This document shows, piece after piece, positions 7,818 to 15,790 of a DNA stretch of 64,000 bases. The notes under the pieces were generated by a model. The model did not search any database, had not been told where the DNA came from, and saw only the letters and a program-made list of their open reading frames with translations. The position numbers and the translations under genes were made by a program. Position 1 is the first letter of the stretch. Each line of letters begins with the position of its first letter. The stretch is from Pseudotabrizicola algicola (GTDB lineage Bacteria > Pseudomonadota > Alphaproteobacteria > Rhodobacterales > Rhodobacteraceae): NCBI RefSeq assembly GCF_010915705.1, contig NZ_JAAIKE010000003.1:62001-126000 (forward strand). Direction: 5' to 3'.

Positions 7818-9828
7818 TCTCGCCTTCCACGCCGCCAGCCCGTTGCTGCGTTTGCCGCAGGTGCAGGACTATGCCGAGCGCCCGGATGTCGAAGACAAGG
7901 CACTTGATCGCTGGTGGCAGCGCGCCTCGGGGCTGTGGATGTCGCAGGGCACAGGTTTGCGCGGCTGGCGGTTGCGCGCCATCCTGCCGCAGGTCAGGCA
8001 CCATGCCGCCGAAATGGCCGTGTTGGAGGACGCGGCCTTGCAGCAGCGCGCCGCCATGCTGCGTCCCGCGCTGCGCGCCGCGCTGGCCAGGGGGCGGCCC
8101 CGCGCCGCAGCCATCGGCCCCGCCTTTGCGCTGGTGCGTGAGGTCGCGGGCCGCCAGCTTGGCATGCGCCACTTTGACGTGCAACTGACCGGCGCCTGGG
8201 CCATGATGCAAGGCATGGTGGCGGAAATGCGGACCGGTGAGGGCAAAACGCTTTGCGCCACCCTTGCCGCCGCCACGATGGCTCTGGGCGGCACGCCCGT
8301 TCATGTGATCACGGTCAACGACTATCTGGCCCACCGCGACGCCGAACTGATGCGCCCGCTTTACACCTTTCTGGGGCTTACGGTCGGTGTGGTGCAGGCA
8401 GGCCAATCCGAGGCCGAGCGTCAGGCGATCTACCAAGCTGACATCGTGCATGCGTCGAACAAGGAAATAGCCTTTGATTATCTGCGTGACCGCATGGTGC
8501 TGCGGCGCGACCCCGGCAACCTGCGACGCAAGCTTGGCAGGATTGCGGGCGTCAAGCGCGGCCCCCTGCGGATGCGGGGCCTGCACTGCGCCATCATCGA
8601 CGAGGCCGACAGCGTGCTGATCGACGAGGCGCGCACCCCGCTCATCATTTCCGGTCAATCAGTCGCGGGCCTTGGTCGCGACACCGCGATGCTGCGCCGG
8701 GCAATGGGGGCGGCGCTGGACCTGACCGAAACCACCGACTACCGCGTCAAGGCCAACGAACGCCGTGTGGAACTGACCGACCTCGGGAAAGACCGGCTGG
8801 AGGATATGGCCGAGGCCGAGCCAGATGCTTCGGGCTTTGGCATCAGGGTGATCCGCGAGCATGCTGTGGTGCAGGCGCTGACCGCGCTCCATGTCTTTCA
8901 TCGCGACGAAGATTACATCCTGCGGGACGGAAAGGTGCAGATCGTCGACGAGAACACCGGCAGGGTGATGGCCGACCGGAGCTGGTCCGAAGGGCTGCAC
9001 CAGATGGTCGAACTGAAGGAAGGCGTCGAGCTGACCGATCCGCGCGAAACCCTGTCGCGAATTACCTATCAGCGGTTCTTCCGCCGTTATGCGCGACTGG
9101 CGGGCATGACCGGCACCGCCCGTGACGCGGGGTGGGAACTGTGGTCGGTCTATGGCCTTCGGGTGGCCCGCATTCCCACCAACCGCCCCGATATCCGCCG
9201 CTTTGCTCCCGACCGCGTGCTGCGCGACGAAGATGCGAAATGGCGCGCGATTGCGGAGCGTGTGGCTGACTTGCATGCGCAGGGCGCGCCCGTCCTTCTG
9301 GGCACGCGGTCGGTTGCGGCCTCGGAAACCGCCAGCGCGCGGCTTGCGACGCTGGGCATCCCGCATCAGGTGCTTTCGGCAGCGCAGGACGCCGACGAGG
9401 CAGAGATTGTCGCACGCGCGGGTCAGGCAGGTGCTGTCACGGTGGCCACCAACATCGCCGGACGTGGCACCGATATCAAACTGGGGGCAGGGGTGGCTGC
9501 GTTCGGCGGGCTGCACGTCATCCTGACCGAACGCCATGACAGCCGCCGCGTGGACCGCCAGTTGGAGGGACGCTGCGGCCGTCAGGGCGATCCGGGCCGG
9601 GTCGAGGCCTTTCTGTCGCTGGAAGACGAGTTGATGCGCGGGAATGGCGCGCGGCTATGGCGTGGCGCTGCATCGCTGGCGCTGGCGCTCGGGCCGCGCG
9701 CGGCGGGCGTGTTCATCCGCCGGCGCCAGCGCCAGATCGAGCGCCTGCACGCTCGTATGCGCCACGACCTGCTGGAAGTGGACCGAAACCTTGGCGGCCT
9801 GCTGGCCTTTTCCGGGCAGATGGAATGA
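7810..9828 (+). CDS. Short SecA-like preprotein translocase ATPase
   Basis: A 672-residue SecA homologue, against about 900 for housekeeping SecA. Visible motifs: Walker A MRTGEGKT (GEGKT ~143-147), Walker B/DEAD IIDEADS (D264-D267), VDENTGRVM of the preprotein cross-linking region, TNIAGRGTDIKL (~548-559) and the arginine-finger region with RCGRQGDPGR (~588), where standard SecA has RSGRQGDPG. The protein ends soon after a truncated helical scaffold and lacks the C-terminal linker and Cys-rich zinc tail that binds SecB and lipids. It is therefore probably an accessory SecA for a restricted substrate, not the essential copy. It overlaps the M50 gene by 8 bases and the next gene by an ATGA junction, placing it in the RTX-HlyD-M50 operon. 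Confidence 0.9.
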   Translation: MSDLAFHAASPLLRLPQVQDYAERPDVEDKALDRWWQRASGLWMSQGTGLRGWRLRAILPQVRHHAAEMAVLEDAALQQRAAMLRPALRAALARGRPRAAAIGPAFALVREVAGRQLGMRHFDVQLTGAWAMMQGMVAEMRTGEGKTLCATLAAATMALGGTPVHVITVNDYLAHRDAELMRPLYTFLGLTVGVVQAGQSEAERQAIYQADIVHASNKEIAFDYLRDRMVLRRDPGNLRRKLGRIAGVKRGPLRMRGLHCAIIDEADSVLIDEARTPLIISGQSVAGLGRDTAMLRRAMGAALDLTETTDYRVKANERRVELTDLGKDRLEDMAEAEPDASGFGIRVIREHAVVQALTALHVFHRDEDYILRDGKVQIVDENTGRVMADRSWSEGLHQMVELKEGVELTDPRETLSRITYQRFFRRYARLAGMTGTARDAGWELWSVYGLRVARIPTNRPDIRRFAPDRVLRDEDAKWRAIAERVADLHAQGAPVLLGTRSVAASETASARLATLGIPHQVLSAAQDADEAEIVARAGQAGAVTVATNIAGRGTDIKLGAGVAAFGGLHVILTERHDSRRVDRQLEGRCGRQGDPGRVEAFLSLEDELMRGNGARLWRGAASLALALGPRAAGVFIRRRQRQIERLHARMRHDLLEVDRNLGGLLAFSGQME

Positions 9829-10631
9829 CGATCCGGCTGGATATCATTCCCCCCACACCGGGCGCGGTCGACCTGTTCGCCGCGCTTGACGGCTGCGAGC
9901 GGCCATGGATCGCGGAGCTGTCGGCCAAGGCTATCGGCGGGCGACTGCGACGCGGACGGTTCTTGCTGTCGATGCCGCGTCTTGCTCTGGGGCCGGGGCC
10001 GAGCCGCGTGCTGCGTGGCATCTGCGCCCGTCTCGGGGCGCCTCCCGAGGGCATAGCGATGATCGATGCCCATCAATCCGCGGCCCATTCCGTGCATTTC
10101 GGCTTTGAACCGGAAGGATCTGGCCAGACCGTTATGAAGTGCTACCTGGAATTCGATGTGGCCTCGCAGCCCGCGCCGGACATGGTGTTTCTGGCCCTGA
10201 AATGGCGGCGCGAGGACCCCGCCCATTGGTCGATGTCGCATTACCTGACCCGCGATGCGCTGCCACCCGCCGCCCGGCGCGCGCTGGTGGCCGAGGCGTT
10301 GCCGGACGCGGCCGCGCAGGATGCGTTTCTGGCGCTGATGGCGGACTCTGCGCCCCTGTCTGACACGCTGACCCTGCTCGAGGTGCTGGAGCCGGGCAGC
10401 CCCCGTCGGTCGTTCGACCTCAACCTGTCCGACCGCGCGCTGACCCTTGGTGCGGCGGCGCCTGCGCTCTTGGCGCTGATGGGCGGGGCTGCCGGTGCCG
10501 AAGGCTATCTGCGCATCCATGCCGAGGATCGTCTGGGCCATATTGCCGCCGGTGTGGCACGAGATGGCCAGCCCTTTGCCACGGTCTATCACGGCGCGCA
10601 CCAGCTCTGGCCAGAGGGGCAAGGGCGATGA
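9825..10631 (+). CDS. Unrecognised protein of the SecA/HlyD island
   Basis: A 268-residue soluble protein with no signal peptide and no membrane segment. I do not recognise a family. The sequence alternates predicted strands and helices, including a strand pair near HSVHFGFEPEGSGQTVMKC and a mid-protein LKWRREDPAHWSMSHYL segment. The ATG start is chosen because it overlaps the SecA-like stop (ATGA), and its own stop overlaps the next start the same way, so it is an integral part of the operon. It and the following gene may be diverged relatives with the same beta-rich architecture, but I cannot show that by eye. A role in modifying or escorting the cargo is inference from position only. Confidence 0.75.
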   Translation: MTIRLDIIPPTPGAVDLFAALDGCERPWIAELSAKAIGGRLRRGRFLLSMPRLALGPGPSRVLRGICARLGAPPEGIAMIDAHQSAAHSVHFGFEPEGSGQTVMKCYLEFDVASQPAPDMVFLALKWRREDPAHWSMSHYLTRDALPPAARRALVAEALPDAAAQDAFLALMADSAPLSDTLTLLEVLEPGSPRRSFDLNLSDRALTLGAAAPALLALMGGAAGAEGYLRIHAEDRLGHIAAGVARDGQPFATVYHGAHQLWPEGQGR

Positions 10632-11512
10632 CGGGCTGGGCGCTTGAAAGCCGCATCCTGCCCGCCACGCCGCAGGACCCGGCGCTGGATTATTGCCAGT
10701 GGCCCTATGACCCGCCCGCCGCGCCGGGGCCGGGGGCGTGGCAATCCTCGGCGCTGCTCTATCAGTCCTTCGTGGTGGCGGGCCTTTCGGACCGGATGCT
10801 CGCGCTCTGCGACGCGCTCCGCACGGCGGTCGGGCCGTTCTCTACGGTCTGGGGCGTGAAATGGGCCGGTGACCGACTGTCATGGGAGTTCTATTTCTAC
10901 GACTACGCCCGCATGCAGCGCAGCTTTGACATCGCTGCCTTCCGCCGCGCCACCAAGGGCCTGCTTCAACTGACCCCGCCCAATGCCGATGACCACCCCT
11001 ATTTCATGTTCTCGGTCGAGGTGGATGCGCGCCACATCGACGGCGGCAAACCTATTGACCAGATCGACCTCTACATCGGCAATCCGGGAAGCGCCGTGTC
11101 TTCGGGCATCTGCTACGGCCTGTCTCAGACGGGCATGGAGATGCGGAATTTCTATTTCTTTTTCGATGCCAAAGCACATTTTGATGACATCCGCGAAAAG
11201 ATCGTTTCAAATGCCCATGTGCCGCTGCGGCGGCTTCGGATAGAAGATATCCTGTGGCCCGAAATGGACTCTGCGCAAACCATTGTGGTGGCGAACAAGC
11301 GCCACAACGATGGGCTGTATTTTTCACGCATCCGCGCCGGTCTGTTGTCGACATTTCTGGACAGGCTGGCGTTTCCTGCGCCGATCCGCACCTTTTTGCG
11401 CGAGAACCGAGAGCGGTTCGACCATTTGCTGTTCGATGTGGGGTATGATTACCTGCCTGCACCAACCGGCGGGATACGCTTGATGAAAGGAAGCTTTTAT
11501 GGGCTCCTCTGA
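10628..11512 (+). CDS. Unrecognised protein of the SecA/HlyD island (second of a tandem pair)
   Basis: A 294-residue soluble protein of unknown family. It is rich in aromatic beta-strand segments: TVWGVKWAGDRLSWEFYFY, DHPYFMFSVEVDARHIDGG and GMEMRNFYFFFDAKAHFDD. The spacing of alternating hydrophobic strands and helices suggests a repeated alpha/beta barrel or sandwich. It overlaps the preceding unknown gene by an ATGA junction and the radical SAM gene by 14 bases, so all three are probably translated together. A small-molecule or peptide-binding role next to the radical SAM enzyme is possible but unsupported. Confidence 0.75.
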   Translation: MTGWALESRILPATPQDPALDYCQWPYDPPAAPGPGAWQSSALLYQSFVVAGLSDRMLALCDALRTAVGPFSTVWGVKWAGDRLSWEFYFYDYARMQRSFDIAAFRRATKGLLQLTPPNADDHPYFMFSVEVDARHIDGGKPIDQIDLYIGNPGSAVSSGICYGLSQTGMEMRNFYFFFDAKAHFDDIREKIVSNAHVPLRRLRIEDILWPEMDSAQTIVVANKRHNDGLYFSRIRAGLLSTFLDRLAFPAPIRTFLRENRERFDHLLFDVGYDYLPAPTGGIRLMKGSFYGLL

Positions 11513-12548
11513 TCTGATCCCGGACGCGGCACTGGCCGCTCGGCTGGCCCTTGACCTGCCGGGCGTGCGCGCAGGTGTCACGACGCCCGCCGCGCTCCAA
11601 GGCAGCCGGCCCCGCCTGTCGCTGCGCGATCACGACCGCTATGTGTCGGTGACGATGGAATTCCGCTGCAATCTGGCCTGCGTGCATTGTATGATCGAGG
11701 GCACGATGGACCGCTTGCAACCCGCCTCGGACGAGGTGTTCGCGCGCATCCTGTCCGAACAGCGCGCCAACCGCCGGTGGGACGGGTTGGTGCTGACCGG
11801 GTCGGAAATAACCCTTCGGCGCGATCTGCCCGATCTGGCAGAGCGCGCCCGTGCCGCCGGGTTTTCCCGTGTCCGCATCCAGACGCATGGAATGCACCTG
11901 GCGCGCCCCGGTTATGCGCGCCGCCTGCTCGATGCAGGGGTGAACGAATACTTCGTCTCGGTCGCCGGGGCGGGCCGCGACAGCCATGACCGTATCACCG
12001 CCGTTGCGGGCGCGTGGGACAAGATGATGGCCGGCATGGAGATTCTCGATGCTGATCCCGATGTCCGCCTGCTGACCAACACCGTGGTCACCACGCTCAG
12101 CTATGCCGAACTGCCCGCCATCGTGGCGCATCTGGCCCATCTGAAGCGTCTGGTCCAGATGGAGTTCTGGACTTACTGGCCGATGGCTGAACGCGATGAC
12201 AAGGGCCTGATGGCACGCCACGCCGATATCCTGCCCCATCTTCGCGCGGCGATTTTGGCGGCACGGGCGCTGGGGCGCTTCGTCGAAGTCAAGAATTTCC
12301 CCGAATGCCTGCTGGCGGATCTGGGTGATGCGCTGGTCAATGCACAACCGATGCTGGTGATCGACCCTGCCTTCTGGACAGAGTTTGACCGGAACGGGTT
12401 CCACCAGTGCCCTCACCGCGACACCTGCGGATCAACCGAATGTCTGGGACTGAACACCGCCTATATCGAGCGCTTCGGCCCCGAGACGCATGAACTGACA
12501 CCGATACCGACCCCGACGGCGCCCATCCGTGGCGCTGTGCCGCCATAG
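11499..12548 (+). CDS. Radical SAM protein with C-terminal cysteine cluster
   Basis: A 349-residue protein. The radical SAM [4Fe-4S] motif is CNLACVHC (C57, C61, C64), followed by a TIM-barrel-like region with LTGSEITL and RIQTHGMHL strands. A second cysteine group, CPHRDTCGSTEC (C304, C310, C315), near the C-terminus is reminiscent of SPASM/twitch auxiliary-cluster domains. Such domains are common in enzymes that modify ribosomal peptides or proteins. The start is preceded by GAAAGGAAG and lies inside the end of the upstream gene. In this operon the likely substrate is a protein or peptide handled by the PqqD-like/M50 and SecA-like proteins, but no precursor peptide gene is obvious. Confidence 0.85.
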   Translation: MGSSDLIPDAALAARLALDLPGVRAGVTTPAALQGSRPRLSLRDHDRYVSVTMEFRCNLACVHCMIEGTMDRLQPASDEVFARILSEQRANRRWDGLVLTGSEITLRRDLPDLAERARAAGFSRVRIQTHGMHLARPGYARRLLDAGVNEYFVSVAGAGRDSHDRITAVAGAWDKMMAGMEILDADPDVRLLTNTVVTTLSYAELPAIVAHLAHLKRLVQMEFWTYWPMAERDDKGLMARHADILPHLRAAILAARALGRFVEVKNFPECLLADLGDALVNAQPMLVIDPAFWTEFDRNGFHQCPHRDTCGSTECLGLNTAYIERFGPETHELTPIPTPTAPIRGAVPP

Positions 12549-12614
12549 AAATGCCGGGGTCTGTTGTCCAGATTGATACTTAACTCATCTAAACCACTGA
12601 AAGGAGCCCATCGA

Positions 12615-13391
12615 ATGGCCAAGCAACTGATGATCTACGAACGCGCCGTGCCGATTTCGTCCGAACGGCATCGCGAATGGTCCGTCAAGATGGGAACAAG
12701 CTATGGATTTGCCCAGAATGTGAATTCGGTGCCGCTGCTTGCCGCAGAGTTTCTCTCGGCGGCACAGGATTACGCCATCGTTTTTGCCGGCGATGACAAG
12801 ACAGTGTTTCCCAGCGTGATCCTTGGAATGCGCGAGAACGAAAACGGCCACGTCAATGCGGCGGGCGCGTGGACCGGCGGGTATATCCCCGCTTTCCTGC
12901 GCCGCTATCCCTTCGTCTTTGCCCGCTCGGATGATGGCCAGACCTTTACCCTGTGCATCGACGAGGAATTCGAAGGCTTCAACAAGGACGGTCGCGGAGA
13001 ACGCATGTTCGATGCAGACGGCAACCGTACGCAGTTCCTTACCAACATGCTGACATTCACGCGTGAGTATCAGGCCCTGTTCGAACGCACGCAGATGTTC
13101 GGGGACCGCCTTCTCAAGCATGGCCTGCTGCAACCTGCGCAAGCCCAGTTCACGCTGCCCGGGGGGCAGACCGCGTCGCTTGCCGGGTTCTTCACGGTGG
13201 ACCGCGCCAAGCTGAAGGAACTGCCGGCGGATGTTCTGGCCGAAATGGCCCGCACCGATGAGTTGGAGCTGTGCTATGTGCATCTGCAATCTCTCAACAA
13301 CCTCACGCCGATGGCCCGCCGCATCGCCGAAGCCGCTGCCCCCAGTATACGCGACGAAGCGGCACAGACCCCGGCCGAAGCGGGGGTCTGA
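12615..13391 (+). CDS. SapC family protein
   Basis: A 258-residue protein matching the SapC family pattern: N-terminal conversion of PISSERHREW, a central FVFARSDDGQTFTLCIDEE and a C-terminal FFTVDRAKLKELPADVL segment. The family was first named from a surface-array accessory locus, but its biochemical role is unclear. In alphaproteobacteria it often sits beside flavin-dependent tryptophan-halogenase-like genes, as here, where the halogenase starts 6 bases after its stop. The start at 12615 has a good AAAGGAG site 9 bases upstream; a longer in-frame start at 12564 is less supported. A 66-base gap separates it from the radical SAM gene, leaving room for an internal promoter. Confidence 0.85.
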   Translation: MAKQLMIYERAVPISSERHREWSVKMGTSYGFAQNVNSVPLLAAEFLSAAQDYAIVFAGDDKTVFPSVILGMRENENGHVNAAGAWTGGYIPAFLRRYPFVFARSDDGQTFTLCIDEEFEGFNKDGRGERMFDADGNRTQFLTNMLTFTREYQALFERTQMFGDRLLKHGLLQPAQAQFTLPGGQTASLAGFFTVDRAKLKELPADVLAEMARTDELELCYVHLQSLNNLTPMARRIAEAAAPSIRDEAAQTPAEAGV

Positions 13392-13397
13392 CCGCCC

Positions 13398-14909
13398 ATG
13401 CGGGTGATTGTCGTCGGTGGCGGTTCGGCAGGATGGATCGCCGCCGCGACATTGCAGAGCCGGTTAAACGGCTCGGGGCCGGGGCGTGTGGACATCACGC
13501 TTGTCGAGTCTCCCGATACCCCCCGGATCGGGGTCGGAGAGGCGACGATTCCCACCATGCGCGACATGTTGCGCGGCTTCGGCATAGCCGAGGCCAAGTT
13601 CATGCGCGCCTGTGAAGCCAGTTTCAAGCACGCCATCCGCTTTGACGACTGGTCCGCGCCGGGCAGCCGCTATCTGCACCCGTTTCACCGCCACCTCACC
13701 CCTGACATGCAGATGGCGGCAGCCCGTTGGCTGGAGGGCGATGGTGCGTCACCCTTCGATAGCTTTGCCAGCGCCCAGCCCGGACTGATCTCTGCGGGTC
13801 TCGCACCACGCGGTCTGGACGGGGCCGACTACCAAGGCGCGGTACCCTATGCCTATCACATGGATGCAGAAATGTTTGCCGATGCGCTGGCCGCCCATTG
13901 CGTCGCGCGCGGCGTGAGGCATCTGCGTGACCATGTCGATCAGGTGCATCGCGATGCAGGTGGCTTGGTGACCGGACTGGCGCTGCGCGGTGGACAGCGC
14001 ATCATGGCCGACCTCTACATCGACTGCACCGGCTTCCGGGCGCTGTTGTCGCCGCAGGCGAACGAACCCGGCGGCTGGGTAGACCAGTCGGCACATCTGC
14101 TGTGCGACCGGGCCGTGGCCTTTCGCGTCCCCGAAGACCCCGAACGCTTCACCCCCGCCCCCTTCACGCGGGCCCGCGCACTCGGATCGGGCTGGTGTTG
14201 GGATATCGGCCTGATGACGCGGCGGGGCAGGGGGTATGTCTATTCTTCGGCCCATATTTCGGGAGAGGATGCCGAGGCCGAACTGCGCGCCGAGGAGGGT
14301 GCAGCCGCAGCGGGCCTGACGGCGCGCCACCTGCGGTTTCGGGTCGGGCGGCAGGTGGCCCCGTGGACAGGTAACGTGGTGGCCATCGGGTTGGCGGCGG
14401 GATTTCTGGAGCCGCTGGAATCCACAGGGCTCTACCTTGCCGACTATGCGTCTCGCGTGCTGTGCGAAATGTTCCCGCCTAGCCCTGCCCATGCGGCAAA
14501 CCCCGCCTTGGCTCGGCGCCACAATCAGTTGCTGGCTGAGGTGCATGACGACATCCTCGATTTCATACTGCTGCATTTTGTCGTAGCAGGGCGGCGCGAC
14601 ACCGTGTTCTGGCGCGATGCCAGCGCGCCACAGCGGCTGACCGACCGGCTGGCGCATCTTCTCGAGATCTGGAATGTGCGTCCGCCGCGCTTCTCGGATT
14701 TCTCGCTGCGCTATTCGCCGTTCAACGAGCTGAACTACGAATTCATCCTGCTGGGATCGGGCTGGCGCCCGGCCGGGCTAAACCGGGGCCCGGGAACCAA
14801 CCTGCCGCCCGGGCTTGCGGCGGCCAACCGCGCCATCGCGGCCGGCTTGCCCACGAATTCAGCACTTCTGGCACATATACATGGCGGGCCAAGGGCAGCG
14901 CGCCCCTGA
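13398..14909 (+). CDS. Flavin-dependent tryptophan-halogenase-like protein
   Basis: A 503-residue FAD enzyme of the tryptophan halogenase family. The dinucleotide-binding motif VVGGGSAGW is at residues 5-13, GVGEATIPT at ~45-53, and a conserved lysine in ACEASFKHAIRF (K77) matches the catalytic lysine of PrnA-type halogenases. The second signature, normally WxWxIP, reads WCWDIG (W266-G271), with Gly replacing Pro. A GLAAGFLEPLESTGLY segment near residue 335 is also typical. Family members halogenate or brominate aromatic substrates using a reduced-flavin partner, not seen here; homologues beside sapC have often unknown substrates. It is the last gene of the long + strand series. Confidence 0.85.
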   Translation: MRVIVVGGGSAGWIAAATLQSRLNGSGPGRVDITLVESPDTPRIGVGEATIPTMRDMLRGFGIAEAKFMRACEASFKHAIRFDDWSAPGSRYLHPFHRHLTPDMQMAAARWLEGDGASPFDSFASAQPGLISAGLAPRGLDGADYQGAVPYAYHMDAEMFADALAAHCVARGVRHLRDHVDQVHRDAGGLVTGLALRGGQRIMADLYIDCTGFRALLSPQANEPGGWVDQSAHLLCDRAVAFRVPEDPERFTPAPFTRARALGSGWCWDIGLMTRRGRGYVYSSAHISGEDAEAELRAEEGAAAAGLTARHLRFRVGRQVAPWTGNVVAIGLAAGFLEPLESTGLYLADYASRVLCEMFPPSPAHAANPALARRHNQLLAEVHDDILDFILLHFVVAGRRDTVFWRDASAPQRLTDRLAHLLEIWNVRPPRFSDFSLRYSPFNELNYEFILLGSGWRPAGLNRGPGTNLPPGLAAANRAIAAGLPTNSALLAHIHGGPRAARP

Positions 14910-15147
14910 CAGGCGTGAACCCGTCGATCTCCGCGGAAAGCAGATTTCGCCATGCGTTGTGGGGTAATCCGGTCCTGATCGGCGACCGGCATAGTCAAAC
15001 ACGTGGTGCCAGTCGGCATGATGCGCGACGATTGCTCCGTCCATGACATCGGATCTGTCCAACCTGACACGGCCGCGCCATCGGGAGACGGTAACCGCCG
15101 TTCCGCCCCCACCTTCCTGCTGACTCCTTAAGCTGCGATGCGGCTTC
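14910..15147. other. Intergenic region between halogenase gene and IS66 remnant
   Basis: This stretch has no supportable gene on either strand. A frame on the minus strand runs across it, but its composition looks like out-of-frame DNA and it has no recognisable domain. No clear terminator hairpin with a T-run was seen after the halogenase stop. Confidence 0.5.
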
Positions 15148-15339
15148 GTGTGGAGATTTGCACGGGAGGCGTCAGTAGGAGTCCATCGGGAGCGCAGGAT
15201 GGAGGCCGATGGATTTGTGGAGCTTCTGGCGGTTCCGACGGCCAAGCGGCGGTGGTCTGACAAGGCGAAGCGACGCATGGAGGTGAAGACGCTGATGCCC
15301 GGTGTCACGGTCAACGAGGTGGCGCGTCGGCATGGGTGA
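15148..15339 (+). pseudogene. IS66-family orf1 (TnpA-type) remnant
   Basis: A 63-codon piece contains KRRWSDKAKRRMEVKTLMPG followed by VTVNEVARRHG, the N-terminal helix-turn-helix pattern of the small IS66 Orf1 protein. The frame stops immediately after ARRHG, where the intact protein would continue to a tryptophan-rich tail. It is followed directly by a TnpC-like fragment, so the tnpA tail and all of tnpB are missing. This is a decayed insertion sequence. Terminal inverted repeats were not identified. Confidence 0.65.
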
Positions 15340-15358
15340 AGGCGGACACTTGAAGAAA

Positions 15359-15660
15359 TTGCTGTGCTGAAGGCGATGCTGATCGCCGTGGATGCGCGCG
15401 ACAAGCGTAAGGACGGATTGCACGAATGGAAACGCAGGTCACGGCCTTCAAGCAGGCGATCTTCGGTCGGAAATCGAAGAAGAGCGATCCGGACCAGTTC
15501 GAGCTGGCGCTGGAAGATCTGGAAACCGCTATGGCAGAGATCCATGCCGAAGAGCCCAGCGGGTCACAGAACGATCTGGGGGATCTTTATGCCGCGAGCG
15601 CCGAGGATTGGGCCGCCAAGCGCTCTGCCAAACCGCATGCCGGCAATTGTGGTACATTGC
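15359..15660 (+). pseudogene. IS66 transposase (TnpC) N-terminal remnant, frameshifted
   Basis: The first part (frame from ~15364) reads LKAMLIAVDARDKRKD, and the reading then shifts near 15420 to a frame containing FKQAIFGRKSKKSDPDQFEL and LEDLETAMAEIHAEEPS. This is the leucine-zipper and linker region that starts the large IS66 transposase (FGRxSEKLD type). Similarity fades near 15650 and the DDE catalytic domain is absent. It is inactive, and together with the piece at 15148 it marks an old insertion between two gene blocks. Confidence 0.65.
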
Positions 15661-15674
15661 GCAAGCATCCGTTG

Positions 15675-15709
15675 CCCCCTCACGGTTTGCTTGCAAACCG
15701 TGAGAGGGG
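15675..15709. repeat. Strong inverted repeat (hairpin) at the edge of the IS66 remnant
   Basis: CACGGTTTGC (15681-15690) and GCAAACCGTG (15693-15702) are perfect reverse complements around a 2-base centre. The flanking C-rich (15675-15680) and G-rich (15703-15709) arms extend the stem with one bulge. No T-run follows on either strand, so it is not a standard terminator. It could be a mobile-element end, the scar of an insertion, or a bidirectional mRNA-stabilising hairpin at the end of the minus-strand operon that finishes at 15791. Confidence 0.6.
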
Positions 15710-15790
15710 TCCGCGCGTCGTCAAGGTCATCTGGCCGGACTTCCTGACCTGCGCCTGCCGCGCTCGCCATCGTCATGCGGGATGCCGACA

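Noticed and set aside
7810-9828. Housekeeping secA
   Set aside because: It is too short, lacks the zinc tail, and sits in an operon with RTX, HlyD and M50 genes.
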